A DNA stretch of 64,000 nt from Pseudooctadecabacter sp. (GTDB lineage: Bacteria > Pseudomonadota > Alphaproteobacteria > Rhodobacterales > Rhodobacteraceae), in contig NZ_JAHDGE010000007.1 of NCBI RefSeq assembly GCF_020627745.1, positions 24,482 through 88,481 of the forward strand, in the 5' to 3' direction. Position 1 is the stretch's first letter; each line of letters opens with the position of its first letter. Of this stretch, positions 8,788 through 18,135 are shown piece after piece. The notes below the pieces were generated by a model that ran no database searches, was not told the DNA's origin, and saw only the letters and a list, made by a program, of their open reading frames with translations. The position numbers and the translations under genes are program-made.

Positions 8788-10874
8788 GCAGGGACCAGAC
8801 CGACCAGGGCCGGCTTTGCATCGACCCCGATTTCTTCGAAGGACAACACCGGATTGGGCAGACCCTTTGCCGTCAGAACGGTGCGCAAAAAACGCCGGCG
8901 TTTCATCGAGGTCACAAGGGCCGGGTAGGATCCCGCCTCGCTCGCGGTGGCGATCTTGTCTGAAATCGCAGTGGCAAGGCGGTTAAATTCGTCCGGCGGG
9001 AGGGCCACATCGCCGGGCGATCTGTCCGACGCGATCTGGTAGGTCGAAAAGGTATCCTCCCACTCCGGTGCGAGTTGAACGAGAGGAATGGTCCCGTCGG
9101 TCCGACGCATCGCGGCAACCAGTTGAAACCCCAGCCTTTGCCGCACGTGTTCAGCGACACCTTCGACCGCTGGATAGAGTTGTCGACCCTCGGCACATCC
9201 CTCAATGATCAGACCAAGGTTGCGAATTGATACTCTTTCCTCCAGCAGGAGGCGCAAAACGGACAGCAGCAGATCAAGCGGCACTTTATCAGGGATCAGT
9301 TCATCCAGCATTTTGCGGTTGGCGTCCGCACGGCCACTGTCCGTCAGGTTGCACATTTCGTCCAGCAAGCGGCGCAGGGCCTTATGTGTCAGAAGACGCG
9401 CAAAGTTCTTCTTGATTGTTTCAAGAAGATGGGTTGCCAGAACTTCGGTTGGGTGAACCGTCGTCAGGCCGGCAAGTGATGCGGTTTCCTGATCGGTCGG
9501 ATTGATCCAGCGCGCCGGGGCGCCGTAGACCGGTTCACTGACATCCTGACCCTCGGGTGCGGTGATACCCGGATCCGACAGCAGGGCCAGAACGCGCCCT
9601 GGCTGCAGCGCATCACGCACCTGTTCGACGCCGTGCACCAAAATGCGGTAATACCCATCCGGCAGGGCAGCATTGTCCGTCAATCTGATTTCAGGCAGCA
9701 GAACCCCGAATTCCGTGGCCACGTGGTTGCGCATATTGCCAATCCGGACATCAAGGCCGACACCGGGATCAAGTACCATTTCCACCAGATCCGGGGCAAA
9801 TTCGACGTGGATATCATCCAGGTCCAGCATATCGCCCATGCTGTCTTTCACGGGTGAAAGAACCGGTTGGGCGTCGGCCTCTTCTTGAAGCTGCGTTGCC
9901 ACCTTTTTTCGATGGCTGAACAGGGCCGCCAGTCCAAGGATGCAGGCACCGGCCAGAAACGGAACGAACGGCAGGCCCGGAACCAGGGCGAACAGCCCCA
10001 TCAGGACCGCGACTGTCGTCAATGCGGCAGGGTGCCCGCCAAGTTGAGCGACCAAGGCAAGATCGGTCGCGCCGGTCGCCCCGCCGCGCGCCAGCAGGAG
10101 AGCCGCCGCGATCGAGATGATGACCGACGGGATCTGGTTCACCAAGCCATCCCCGACGGTCAGGATCGCGTAGGTTTCGAACGCAACGCCCAAGGGCATA
10201 CCATGAACAGCCGCGCCCATGATCAGCCCCATGACCAAATTCAGGGCAGTTATCAACAGCCCCGCAATTGCATCGCCTTTGACGAATTTCGATGCCCCGT
10301 CGAGGGAGCCGAAGAAAGTCGTTTCAGCCAGTTCGACTTCGCGACGGCGCTTGGCCTCGGCGTGGTCGATGGCCCCCGCACTCATATCGCTGTCAATGGC
10401 GAGCTGTTTTCCCGGCATCCCGTCGAGGGCAAATCGCGCACCGACTTCGGCCATGCGGGTCGCCCCTTTGTTGATCACGATAAAATTGACAATCAAGAGG
10501 ACGCCAAACACCACAAGCCCAAGAAAGACACTGCCCCCCATGACGAAATTGGCAAAGCCTTCGATCACATCGCCCGCGGCATTCGTTCCGGTGTGACCCT
10601 CACCGATGATCAGTTTGGTCGAGGATACATTCAGGGAAAGGCGCAGCATGAGGGACGCGAGAAGGATTGTCGGAAAGGCCGAGAAATCCAGCGGACGTTC
10701 GATGAACAGGGTGACGGTGAAAATCAGGATCGCGAGGGCAAAGGATGTCGCAAGGCCAATGTCGAGAACCCATGATGGCATTGGCAAAATCATCATGACG
10801 ATAATGGCCATCAGCGCGAGTGCCAGCAGGATTGTTGGCTGGAAAATGTTTCGCAGGGAAAGGTCCGGCATCAT
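8784..10874 (-). CDS. flhA: Flagellar export protein FlhA
   Basis: Largest export-gate subunit, 696 residues. The N-terminal half has about eight transmembrane helices and the conserved FHIPEP-type region (MRLSLNVSSTKLIIGEGHTG and the cytoplasmic loop FVKGDAIAGLLITALNL). The C-terminal half, from about residue 330, is the cytoplasmic domain forming the nonameric ring that receives chaperone-substrate complexes. The 120-base spacer upstream (10875-10994) probably holds the promoter of flhA-fliR-flhB; it contains one TTAATGGCG half-site resembling the flgE CtrA-like site but no convincing partner half. Confidence 0.97.
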   Translation of the reverse strand: MMPDLSLRNIFQPTILLALALMAIIVMMILPMPSWVLDIGLATSFALAILIFTVTLFIERPLDFSAFPTILLASLMLRLSLNVSSTKLIIGEGHTGTNAAGDVIEGFANFVMGGSVFLGLVVFGVLLIVNFIVINKGATRMAEVGARFALDGMPGKQLAIDSDMSAGAIDHAEAKRRREVELAETTFFGSLDGASKFVKGDAIAGLLITALNLVMGLIMGAAVHGMPLGVAFETYAILTVGDGLVNQIPSVIISIAAALLLARGGATGATDLALVAQLGGHPAALTTVAVLMGLFALVPGLPFVPFLAGACILGLAALFSHRKKVATQLQEEADAQPVLSPVKDSMGDMLDLDDIHVEFAPDLVEMVLDPGVGLDVRIGNMRNHVATEFGVLLPEIRLTDNAALPDGYYRILVHGVEQVRDALQPGRVLALLSDPGITAPEGQDVSEPVYGAPARWINPTDQETASLAGLTTVHPTEVLATHLLETIKKNFARLLTHKALRRLLDEMCNLTDSGRADANRKMLDELIPDKVPLDLLLSVLRLLLEERVSIRNLGLIIEGCAEGRQLYPAVEGVAEHVRQRLGFQLVAAMRRTDGTIPLVQLAPEWEDTFSTYQIASDRSPGDVALPPDEFNRLATAISDKIATASEAGSYPALVTSMKRRRFLRTVLTAKGLPNPVLSFEEIGVDAKPALVGLVPA

Positions 10875-10994
10875 GGCTGTCCTGCCGCTGGATCGGTACC
10901 GGCAGAGTGATGCGAATGGGTCATGGTCCAGCTCTCCAATAAGTGCGCCTATGTTGGTTAATGGCGAACCCTTTCGATTTGGTAACCAAGATTG

Positions 10995-13241
10995 CTATTG
11001 AGGGGCGGTGGCCTCGTCAAACTGCTGCAAGAGGCTTTCAATCGCACGGCGGCTGTTTTGCGATTGCTCCACAAGCGATTGCCGGTCTGTCAGGGACAGG
11101 GTTTCAAGCGGACCGGTTCCGTCAAGGCGGGCGCGTGCAAAGTTTGCAAGAACCGGGTCCTCGCTCAAAGTAAGCCTCTCCCATGCTTCTGCCCGAAACT
11201 GTTGCAGAATTTCGGGTTGCGATTGTCCGGCGTCGCCTTCGGATAAAGCTGTCCGGTAGTCCCCCAAACCTGCAAACGCGTCGGCGCGAAGGTCTTTGGC
11301 ACGTGGCGTGTTAATACCTCTCAAAACCTCGATGGCATCGGCGTATTGTTCCGAGGAGATCGCCGATTGCGCGCGCAGATATCTTCGTTCGGCTGCGGCG
11401 TCACGAACCGCGGGACGGTCCAGCACTGTCCATGCCTGCTGCGCAAACCCGAGATCCAGCAAACGTGCGCCAAACGCATTGATTGTGTCATCGGGCACAT
11501 GGTCCGGCAGATCCTCGAATGCAAAGTTCAAAAACTCGCTTGCCGGAGACTGATCCACCACAGCGGCATAAATTTCATTGAGCTGGAGAGACTTCATCTC
11601 AGATGGCAGATCATCCGCAAAATTGATGGCATCCTGGAATTGACCCAATGCTGCGGAGCCGCGGGATTGGGCACGTCGAAGTTCGGTGAAAATCGAGCCC
11701 GTGCGATGTTCGTCTGCCAGACCCGCGGCGACCAACATATCTGCCTCACGCGGCCGTTGTCCTTGCGCGATCGTAAGGTCGATAAGGTCAACAACTGCTT
11801 GCGGTGAAACGTGGGGATTTTGAGATACTTCTTGTCGCAACAGCTGCAACGCCTCTTCGGGCTGGTTTTGTGCCTGCGCAAGATCAGCGCGTGATGTCTG
11901 CACATCGGGAAGGTTTGCCACATCGGGAATGTCCGATGATTGCAGGGTGCGTTCAGCCTCGTCGGGGAGGCCCGCATTCAGGAATGCAGCCGACACTCTC
12001 GGCGCAAGGTGGCCTCTGAGAGGTTGGGGGACGGCAAAGAAGGCACGCAAAATAGTGCTTCGATCCTCCTGCGTGTCAGGTGCATCTGACCCGGCAAGAA
12101 AAGCCCAAAATGCGCCTGCGGTGTTGCAGCCTGACTGTGTGGATATCTGGGGAAATGGGCCATCGTAGTCGTCGATAAGGGCCGCCAATTCCATCAAGAC
12201 CCCCCATTCCTGACTTGAGGTCGCATCTGACCTCAGCACCGAAAGCGCCTCCGCCCCGAACCCGAAATGGATGTACAGGCGTGCCAGATCGGCCAAAGCA
12301 TTGCGAGGTTCGGACCCGAAGGACCCGGACAAATCCTCCGCCATTGCGGCAATCTGGTGATGCAAGGATTGGTCCGTGGCCCATGCATCCACATCGAACG
12401 TCGCCGCATCAAGGCAGTGGGACACATTCAGCGTTTCCAGCCTTTCGTTTATCTCGCTCAAAGTGCCGTCGAGCGCCGTGGACACCCCGATGCCAAGTTG
12501 GGCCAGCGCCGGATCGGTGACGGAGAGAGACACTTCCTCTTCCACCGGAATATCTTGTTGTAAGGTCGGCACCGGCGGGCGAGCGGTCGCAACCACCGGG
12601 TCCAGATATCCCTGAGACGCAGCCCGTGCCAGTCCTTCGACGATTGTGGCTTGCGTCGAGGCCAGATTTGCCGGCGCCGGTGGAGGAACCGGCTCCGGAC
12701 GGGGCATCGGAACACCCCACGGGCCTGCACGGCGCGGCATCGCCCCGGTCAGGGTCAATCCATTGGGAAGCGCCAGAAGGTCGGGCAGCGACGAAACCGG
12801 TCTGATGGGCGGTGATGCCGGTCGCGGGGATGGCGCAGAGGGTGCAACCACAGCAGTTTGTTCTGTTATCGGGCGCAAAGCATCACGCGTGCCAGCGCCG
12901 TCCACAATGTCGATCACCAGCCGATCGGGTCGCCACAAGAAGGCGTCCGCATGGCATGTGCAATCGACAATCAGGGCAAGGGTCTCATCAGATTGCTGCC
13001 TGATATCAATCAGACGATCACGGGGGATTCTGTCGAACACTTCAATCGTATCATAACCGTCGGACTCACCCGGCAGGGTGAGGAGGAACCCCGTCGTTGA
13101 AGGCGTCAGCTGCCAGTCCGTCCCGGTTTCGATGGACAGCACCAACCGGCTGAATGTCTCGTGTTCACCGCTGCGGATAAACACGGGATCGGCGAGCACC
13201 GTGACCGGCCACAACAGAATAAAGATCACTCCACGGATCAT
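10995..13241 (-). CDS. Large secreted protein with repeat-rich helical C-terminal part, unknown function
   Basis: I do not recognise a named family. The 748-residue product begins with a signal peptide (IRGVIFILLWPVTVLADP). A beta-rich N-terminal domain of about 110 residues (FIRSGEHETFSRLVLSIETG) looks like an AMIN-type cell-envelope module. A Pro/Ala-rich linker follows at about 130-200. From about 290 to the end the protein is helical and TPR-like, with repeated A/L-rich pairs. It overlaps motA by four bases, so it is made with the stator and should act in the periplasm. By position it could be a motor accessory comparable to rhizobial MotC, but that is inference. Confidence 0.7.
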   Translation of the reverse strand: MIRGVIFILLWPVTVLADPVFIRSGEHETFSRLVLSIETGTDWQLTPSTTGFLLTLPGESDGYDTIEVFDRIPRDRLIDIRQQSDETLALIVDCTCHADAFLWRPDRLVIDIVDGAGTRDALRPITEQTAVVAPSAPSPRPASPPIRPVSSLPDLLALPNGLTLTGAMPRRAGPWGVPMPRPEPVPPPAPANLASTQATIVEGLARAASQGYLDPVVATARPPVPTLQQDIPVEEEVSLSVTDPALAQLGIGVSTALDGTLSEINERLETLNVSHCLDAATFDVDAWATDQSLHHQIAAMAEDLSGSFGSEPRNALADLARLYIHFGFGAEALSVLRSDATSSQEWGVLMELAALIDDYDGPFPQISTQSGCNTAGAFWAFLAGSDAPDTQEDRSTILRAFFAVPQPLRGHLAPRVSAAFLNAGLPDEAERTLQSSDIPDVANLPDVQTSRADLAQAQNQPEEALQLLRQEVSQNPHVSPQAVVDLIDLTIAQGQRPREADMLVAAGLADEHRTGSIFTELRRAQSRGSAALGQFQDAINFADDLPSEMKSLQLNEIYAAVVDQSPASEFLNFAFEDLPDHVPDDTINAFGARLLDLGFAQQAWTVLDRPAVRDAAAERRYLRAQSAISSEQYADAIEVLRGINTPRAKDLRADAFAGLGDYRTALSEGDAGQSQPEILQQFRAEAWERLTLSEDPVLANFARARLDGTGPLETLSLTDRQSLVEQSQNSRRAIESLLQQFDEATAPQ

Positions 13242-14107
13242 GCGGCGTCCTGCTTGACCGATTTCAGGGCCTCTTCAAGGTCGCCAAAGCTTGGACGAAC
13301 CGGCCCGGGCGTGTTCTGGCGCCCGACTTCGATGCAGATATTCGGGGCGTGCTGGTACAGATTTGCGACAAGAACCTCGCGGATCAGCTGGTAGAAATGG
13401 GCGTCTTCTTCGACGACGGTTTTCACACGCCCTGCAAACGGCCCGACCAGACCATAGGCGAGAAAGACGCCCAGAAAGGTGCCGACCAAGGCCCCCCCGA
13501 TCATCTTTCCCAGAACTTCCGGAGGCTGATCAATCGAACCCATCGTTTTGATAACCCCAAGGACAGCGGCGACAATGCCCAGCGCCGGCAGCCCGTCGGC
13601 GACCGTCTGCAAGGCATGCGTGCCATGCATGCTGTGGTGAAAATTCGCCTCGATCCGTTTTTCCAGAACCTCCTCAACCTGATGGGGGTCATCGTAGTTC
13701 ATCGACGCGGACCGCATGGTATCCGCGATGAGGGCGACAGCCTCCTTATCAGCGAGAATTTTGGGGTACTTGGCGAAAATATCGCTGCTTTCAGGCTCTT
13801 CGATATGCGTTTCAAGGCCGACAGGATTGCTCCGTGCGAGACGTATCAACTCAAACAGAAGACACAGCAAATCCCTGTAATCATCGGTCTTCCATTTGGT
13901 GCCCTTGAACACCTTTCCCATGTCCTTCAGCGTGTGCTTGATGCCATTCATGTCATTCGAGATGACAAAGGCACCGACAGCCGCGCCCCCGATCATAATC
14001 ATTTCAAAAGGCAGCGCCTTCAGGATCATGCCGAGCTTGCCGCCTGCCAGCGCATAGCCTCCGAAGACCATGATGAAGACAAACAGGATACCGACAATGC
14101 CAATCAT
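13238..14107 (-). CDS. motA: Flagellar stator protein MotA
   Basis: Proton-channel stator subunit, 289 residues, of the alphaproteobacterial MotA type. The first two helices (residues about 2-20 and 28-48) carry GGYALAGGKLGMILKALPFE. The cytoplasmic loop (about 70-165) holds the charged, torque-generating region. The last two helices lie around 170-225 with ALVGTFLGVFLAYGLVGP. motB is not adjacent but is encoded about 10 kb away at 23832-24659. The following gene is coupled by ATGA. A 66-base spacer separates motA from the MotE-like gene. Confidence 0.95.
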   Translation of the reverse strand: MIGIVGILFVFIMVFGGYALAGGKLGMILKALPFEMIMIGGAAVGAFVISNDMNGIKHTLKDMGKVFKGTKWKTDDYRDLLCLLFELIRLARSNPVGLETHIEEPESSDIFAKYPKILADKEAVALIADTMRSASMNYDDPHQVEEVLEKRIEANFHHSMHGTHALQTVADGLPALGIVAAVLGVIKTMGSIDQPPEVLGKMIGGALVGTFLGVFLAYGLVGPFAGRVKTVVEEDAHFYQLIREVLVANLYQHAPNICIEVGRQNTPGPVRPSFGDLEEALKSVKQDAA

Positions 14108-14173
14108 GATTCGCGCCCCTCAAACATTGAACTCTTCATTGCATCCCAACCGTTAAGGTTCCGTGATCAGACG

Positions 14174-14728
14174 CTATTGGGTCGGTGCGTTCGCGTTGCG
14201 ACCGGCAATGATCACGCTGATCGAATATGCGGTCTGCGGATCCAGCCCCGCCATAATCGCGGCAGATGCCTCGGGTTGCATCCGGACCAGAAAACCGGAG
14301 GCAAATTCCGGTGCCATCTGTTCAAACAGATTGGCCGCATCCGCCGGTTTCATGCTTTCGTAGACGGCGGTCAGCCGTGAGATATCGCTGTCATTCGCCG
14401 TTTCGGACAGGGACAAGGCCGCCAGAAGGGACTCCTCTGCGGCTTGAAGGTCAGCCAGCCGTCTGGTGATCTCCTCATCTGCAGCGGCAAGAGCGCGTAA
14501 TTTGTCTTCGAGTGCGGTTTCACGTTCCGCGACACGGGCCTCCCGTGCTGCCAGCGCTGCGAGGATCGGATCGAGACCGGTTGCGGGTGGGTCCTCCTCC
14601 GGTTCTGTCTGCACCGCCTGTGCGATAGCCAAAGCGGGGCCCAACCCCATGGCCACGCGGACCGCGCCGGACACCAGCAAGAGGGTTGCAACCACAAGCA
14701 AGACATGTTTCTGACGATACCTGAACAC
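14174..14728 (-). CDS. MotE-like periplasmic motor chaperone (MgtE-N-like fold)
   Basis: 184 residues: N-terminal hydrophobic anchor or signal (about 8-27), a coiled coil of about 55 residues rich in Ala/Glu/Arg, then a C-terminal domain with YESMKPADAANLFEQMAPEF and VRMQPEASAAIMAGLDPQTA. This combination is that of the MotE/MgtE-N-like flagellar proteins; in Sinorhizobium MotE is the chaperone of the periplasmic motor protein MotC. It lies between a fliL-linked bitopic protein and motA in the same direction, which supports a motor role. The client here is unknown. Confidence 0.75.
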   Translation of the reverse strand: MFRYRQKHVLLVVATLLLVSGAVRVAMGLGPALAIAQAVQTEPEEDPPATGLDPILAALAAREARVAERETALEDKLRALAAADEEITRRLADLQAAEESLLAALSLSETANDSDISRLTAVYESMKPADAANLFEQMAPEFASGFLVRMQPEASAAIMAGLDPQTAYSISVIIAGRNANAPTQ

Positions 14729-14730
14729 GC

Positions 14731-15087
14731 TTAAAGGGCCCCTTCCGCAGCCGCTGGCTGGCGGACGAAGAACGGATCAATCTGCGGATCGGTTGGCAGG
14801 GTCTCGGGCAGGTCGTGCAAGGACGCCATCAAAAGCTCCAGCCGTTTTGCCGCCGCCTGCGCCGATCTGGTTTCCGCAGCCAGGCCGTTTGCCGACGCCA
14901 AAGACGCGGCTTCCGCGTTCCTCAGGGCCTGTGAAAGGTCGTCAACCTGTACCGATAGAATCGCAATCGCGCCGCCGACACCCTTTTCAAGGTCCGTAAA
15001 CCGGCGCAGCCTCTGTGACAGGATAAAACAATACAGGGTCGCCGAAAGGGCCCCCGAAATCAGTAAGATATCCGCGATAAACGCCAT
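14731..15087 (-). CDS. Small bitopic membrane protein in the motor operon, unknown
   Basis: 118 residues with one transmembrane helix near the N-terminus (about 6-24, DILLISGALSATLYCFIL), then an Ala/Leu-rich predicted coiled coil to residue 95 and a short Pro-rich tail. I cannot assign a named family. Its place between fliL and the MotE-like gene, with 2-12 base spacers, indicates a role near the stator or FliL. Rhodobacter has a bitopic rotation protein called MotF encoded near fliL; whether this is its counterpart cannot be judged by eye. Confidence 0.65.
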   Translation of the reverse strand: MAFIADILLISGALSATLYCFILSQRLRRFTDLEKGVGGAIAILSVQVDDLSQALRNAEAASLASANGLAAETRSAQAAAKRLELLMASLHDLPETLPTDPQIDPFFVRQPAAAEGAL

Positions 15088-15099
15088 AGCTGTCCCTTT

Positions 15100-15597
15100 C
15101 TAGTTCAACACAAATTCCATGATCAGAATGTCCTTCACCCGACCCTCGCCGGCGACAACCTGAACCCGCCGCAGCATCTGCGCCCTCAGCCGCACCAATG
15201 CGGTCGGATCTTCGAGTTCGGACAGGCGCACCGCCCTGAGATAGCCATTCAGGACATCCACGATACGGGGCATGATGGCATCGACGTCATCGCTATAGAC
15301 CGGATCAACCTCGAGTTCGGCGGTAAACAAAAGATGTTCGGCATCGGCGGAGTCCGGCAGGTTAATGACCAGTGTTTCCATCGGGAGGAATTTCGGATTG
15401 CCCAGGTCCATTGGTTCCTCAACCTCGGCAATCTGGTCGCCCTCCGAATCGCCGGACAGCAGCCCCATCTGAACGGCCGCAAACCCACCGCCGCCGCCCA
15501 GCAATGCCAGCACTACGCCTAGAACCAAGGGCATTTTCGACCGTTTCCGGGCCGGTTTTTCCCCTGAACCATCTTCTGTGATCACGTCTTCGGACAT
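15100..15597 (-). CDS. fliL: Flagellar basal body-associated protein FliL
   Basis: 165 residues: a short cytoplasmic charged N-terminus with RKRSKMP, a transmembrane helix at about 23-45 with a GGGGG run, an acidic linker, and a periplasmic FliL domain (FLPMETLVINLPDSADAEHL) ending in VKDILIMEFVLN. FliL forms rings around stators and stabilises rotation. It is the first gene of the minus-strand motor block, divergent from fliF across a 117-base region with a CtrA-like dyad. Confidence 0.93.
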   Translation of the reverse strand: MSEDVITEDGSGEKPARKRSKMPLVLGVVLALLGGGGGFAAVQMGLLSGDSEGDQIAEVEEPMDLGNPKFLPMETLVINLPDSADAEHLLFTAELEVDPVYSDDVDAIMPRIVDVLNGYLRAVRLSELEDPTALVRLRAQMLRRVQVVAGEGRVKDILIMEFVLN

Positions 15598-15641
15598 GGC
15601 GACCCCTTTTCATCACTGCACCGTGCTTAACCGCAAAGGCA

Positions 15642-15656
15642 CTAACCGATTGTTAA
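15642..15656. promoter_or_regulatory. CtrA-like dyad between fliL and fliF
   Basis: CTAA-CCGATTG-TTAA fits TTAA-N7-TTAA in seven of eight half-site bases. It sits in the divergent spacer 45 bases from the fliL start and 58 from the fliF start, so it could serve both directions. An additional CTTAACC half-site lies at 15626. Inferred from motif and position. Confidence 0.5.
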
Positions 15657-15714
15657 GGCTGCGCGGACTATTGAGGACGCATCGGAAGAATCCGAATATT
15701 GAGGGAGAACCCGT

Positions 15715-17319
15715 TTGAGCAATCTGAATTCCGTCTGGTCCAACATGGATATGCGTCGCAAGGCGTTTGTCGTGGCGGCGACAGTTGCAATGTTTGCGGC
15801 TGTGTTGTTTCTGGCACGCGGCACATCGGGTGGCGCGCAGTCCCTTCTCTATGCCGGGCTGGACTCTGCGACAGCCGGCGATGTTGTAACAGCGCTGGAT
15901 CAACGTGGAATTGTCTACGAAATCCGGGGCGATTCCATCTTTGTGCCCGCCGCGGATCGTGACCGGCTGCGCATGTCCTTGGCGGGCGAAGGCCTGCCTG
16001 CGAACAGCTCTCAAGGGTATGAACTGCTGGATACATTGTCGGGGTTCGGGACGACGTCGCAGATGTTTGATGCCGCCTACTGGCGCGCCAAGGAGGGTGA
16101 ACTGGCGCGGACAATGCTGGCAAGCCCCCACATTCGTGCCGCGCGTGTGCATATTTCTGCAAACACCGCGCAGCCCTTCCGGAGGGAACAGACCCCGACG
16201 GCAGCCGTGACCGTGACAACGCTCAACGGATCACTTGATGCGGCGCAGGCCGATGCGCTTAGGTTTCTGGTTGCCTCCGCCGTGCCCGGACTGGCCCCCC
16301 GTGACGTGGCGGTGATTGATGGTGTTGGCGGCCTTGTTGCAGGGGTCGATGACAGCGGGACAGCGCAGAATGCCATGGACCGGTCGGGTGAGATACGTGC
16401 ACGGGTTGAACGCCTGCTGGCCGCGCGGGTGGGTCCTGGCAATGCCGTGATCGAGGTCAGCGTCGACACGGTGACCGAAACGGAATCCATCATTGAACGC
16501 CGCTTCGATCCTGAAACGCGCGTGGCGATCAGCACTGAAATTCAGGAATCGACCGCCTCATCCCAAGGGCGCGCCAACGGGGATGTTACAGTGGCCTCCA
16601 ACCTTCCCGACGGCGACGCCGCGGCGGAGGCTGGCCAGCAATCCAACGAAAACTCCGAAACCAGATCGGTGACCAATTTTGAAGTGTCGGAAACCCAACG
16701 CGAAATTCTCAAGGCACCGGGGGCGATCAAACGCGTCAGCGTCGCAGTCTTGGTAAATGATATGGAGACGGCACAAGCGGACGGCACACTGGTAAGGACG
16801 CCCCGGTCGGCTGAAGAGCTTGAGGATTTGCGTGTTCTGGTCGCATCGGCAATCGGATTTGACCCTGAACGAGGCGATGAAATTACGATCCGGTCAATGA
16901 CTTTCGAGGCGATCCCCGAGTTGGGAACGCCCGCCACGGCCGCCATGGTTGAACCACAACCCCTTGATGTCATGCGGTTGATCCAATCTGGCGTCTTGGC
17001 CCTTGTGGCCTTGATCCTCGGTTTGTTCGTTGTGCGCCCTATCCTAATGTCGTCGCGCCAGTCGCCTCCGATGCTGGATGACAGCGGCAGGGCAGCCGGG
17101 CTGACAATGATTCCACAGGACGGGTCAATCCTCGAAGGTGTGGCGCGCAGCGGGACGGGGCCACAGGAGAATGGCGAACGCACCAATAGTGAAATCGCTG
17201 GGCAAGCCGCCGACGATCCGGTTGGTCGTTTGCGCGATCTGATCGAAGACCGCCGGGATGAGGCTATTCAGGTTCTTCAGGGCTGGATTGACGATCCGAA
17301 ATCCGGAGCGACGAAATGA
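15715..17319 (+). CDS. fliF: Flagellar MS-ring protein FliF
   Basis: MS-ring subunit in the inner membrane, 534 residues. The first transmembrane helix is at about 17-36 and the second at about 422-445. Between them lies the periplasmic ring-building region with RVHISANTAQPFRREQ and the RDVAVIDGVGGLV segment. The cytoplasmic tail ends with a short acidic region that would bind FliG. The start is TTG at 15715, preceded by GAGGGAGAA at 15701-15709. The stop overlaps the FliH-like start by four bases; fliG, which often follows fliF, is absent. Confidence 0.95.
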   Translation: MSNLNSVWSNMDMRRKAFVVAATVAMFAAVLFLARGTSGGAQSLLYAGLDSATAGDVVTALDQRGIVYEIRGDSIFVPAADRDRLRMSLAGEGLPANSSQGYELLDTLSGFGTTSQMFDAAYWRAKEGELARTMLASPHIRAARVHISANTAQPFRREQTPTAAVTVTTLNGSLDAAQADALRFLVASAVPGLAPRDVAVIDGVGGLVAGVDDSGTAQNAMDRSGEIRARVERLLAARVGPGNAVIEVSVDTVTETESIIERRFDPETRVAISTEIQESTASSQGRANGDVTVASNLPDGDAAAEAGQQSNENSETRSVTNFEVSETQREILKAPGAIKRVSVAVLVNDMETAQADGTLVRTPRSAEELEDLRVLVASAIGFDPERGDEITIRSMTFEAIPELGTPATAAMVEPQPLDVMRLIQSGVLALVALILGLFVVRPILMSSRQSPPMLDDSGRAAGLTMIPQDGSILEGVARSGTGPQENGERTNSEIAGQAADDPVGRLRDLIEDRRDEAIQVLQGWIDDPKSGATK

Positions 17320-17870
17320 GTGCGGTCTATCTGGAAAGCTTTGATGGACCAGAACAGACGGAACGGGTTCTGAGCGCCGATTACAAGCGCGGCTTCGCCG
17401 ATGCCACCGAAGCCGCCGAGGCGTCACACGCGGCCCGGATCGCGGAGGCCGCACAAGAGGTATCGACCACTCTGAAAGATATGACATTCGGATTTGAGGA
17501 AGCACGCCACTTTATGGAGGGCCGAATGGCGCCAGTGCTGGGACAGGTTGCTGAATTGATTGTGCCGGACATCTTGCAGGCCACATTTCGCCTCCACCTC
17601 ATACAGACGCTTGATCACGTGGTGAAAACCGATGTGGCCCGACCCGTTCTTGTGGCTGTCCACCCGGATGTGGTGACGCTGCTTCAGGACGCGGGGCCGG
17701 AGATGCCGCCGCAGGTCCAACTGGTTGCGGACGCATCTTTGAAAGCGGGACAGGCCGTGATTGCCGATGATGGTGAATCAACGCTTCTTGATCTGGCGTC
17801 CCTGTCAGAGGCGTTGACAGCAGCGCTGACGGCGATTGAAACAAATGAACGGAGAAAAATCCATGGATGA
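17316..17870 (+). CDS. FliH-like flagellar export ATPase regulator
   Basis: 184 residues, soluble, with an N-terminal variable part, an Ala/Glu-rich helical middle (ADATEAAEASHAARIAEAAQ near 30-50) and a C-terminal globular part containing LIVPDILQATFRLHL and PVLVAVHPDVVTLL, which fits the C-terminal domain of FliH. FliH holds FliI as a heterotrimer and docks it on FliN. Position directly before fliN supports this. Identity is moderate by eye, so the symbol is withheld. Confidence 0.75.
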   Translation: MSAVYLESFDGPEQTERVLSADYKRGFADATEAAEASHAARIAEAAQEVSTTLKDMTFGFEEARHFMEGRMAPVLGQVAELIVPDILQATFRLHLIQTLDHVVKTDVARPVLVAVHPDVVTLLQDAGPEMPPQVQLVADASLKAGQAVIADDGESTLLDLASLSEALTAALTAIETNERRKIHG

Positions 17871-18135
17871 TCCACAGCCCCAGCGCCACCCTCTGCGCAA
17901 CATACCGGTTGAATTGACAGTGTCGGTCGGCAGGGCCCGCCCCCTGGTTAAGGACCTCCTTGAACTTGGCGAAAACGCCATTCTTCCTCTGGACAAGAGG
18001 GTCGACGACCCTGTCGACTTGTTCGTCAGCGGTCGTTTGATCGCGCGCGGTCAACTGGAACAGCTGGACGGGGATGACAGCGGGCAGCTGGCTGTTCGCC
18101 TGACAGAAGTTGTCTCCAACGTCAGCCATGAATAA
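17863..18135 (+). CDS. fliN: Flagellar motor switch protein FliN
   Basis: C-ring subunit, 90 residues, made essentially of one SpoA (surface presentation of antigens) domain: RNIPVELTVSVGRARPLVKD, then DDPVDLFVSGRLIARGQLEQ, then AVRLTEVVS. FliN binds FliH-FliI and forms the base of the switch. The ATG at 17863 is chosen because GGAG lies eight bases upstream and it overlaps the previous stop by eight bases. It also overlaps fliP by eight bases. Confidence 0.93.
   Translation: MDDPQPQRHPLRNIPVELTVSVGRARPLVKDLLELGENAILPLDKRVDDPVDLFVSGRLIARGQLEQLDGDDSGQLAVRLTEVVSNVSHE

Noticed and set aside
10875..10994. CtrA-like site upstream of flhA
   Set aside because: TTAATGGCG resembles the flgE site but is followed by AACC in place of the second half-site; too weak to call.
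14108..14173. CtrA-like site upstream of motA
   Set aside because: Only one TTAA half (in CCGTTAAGG) is present; bases seven away on either side do not fit the second half.
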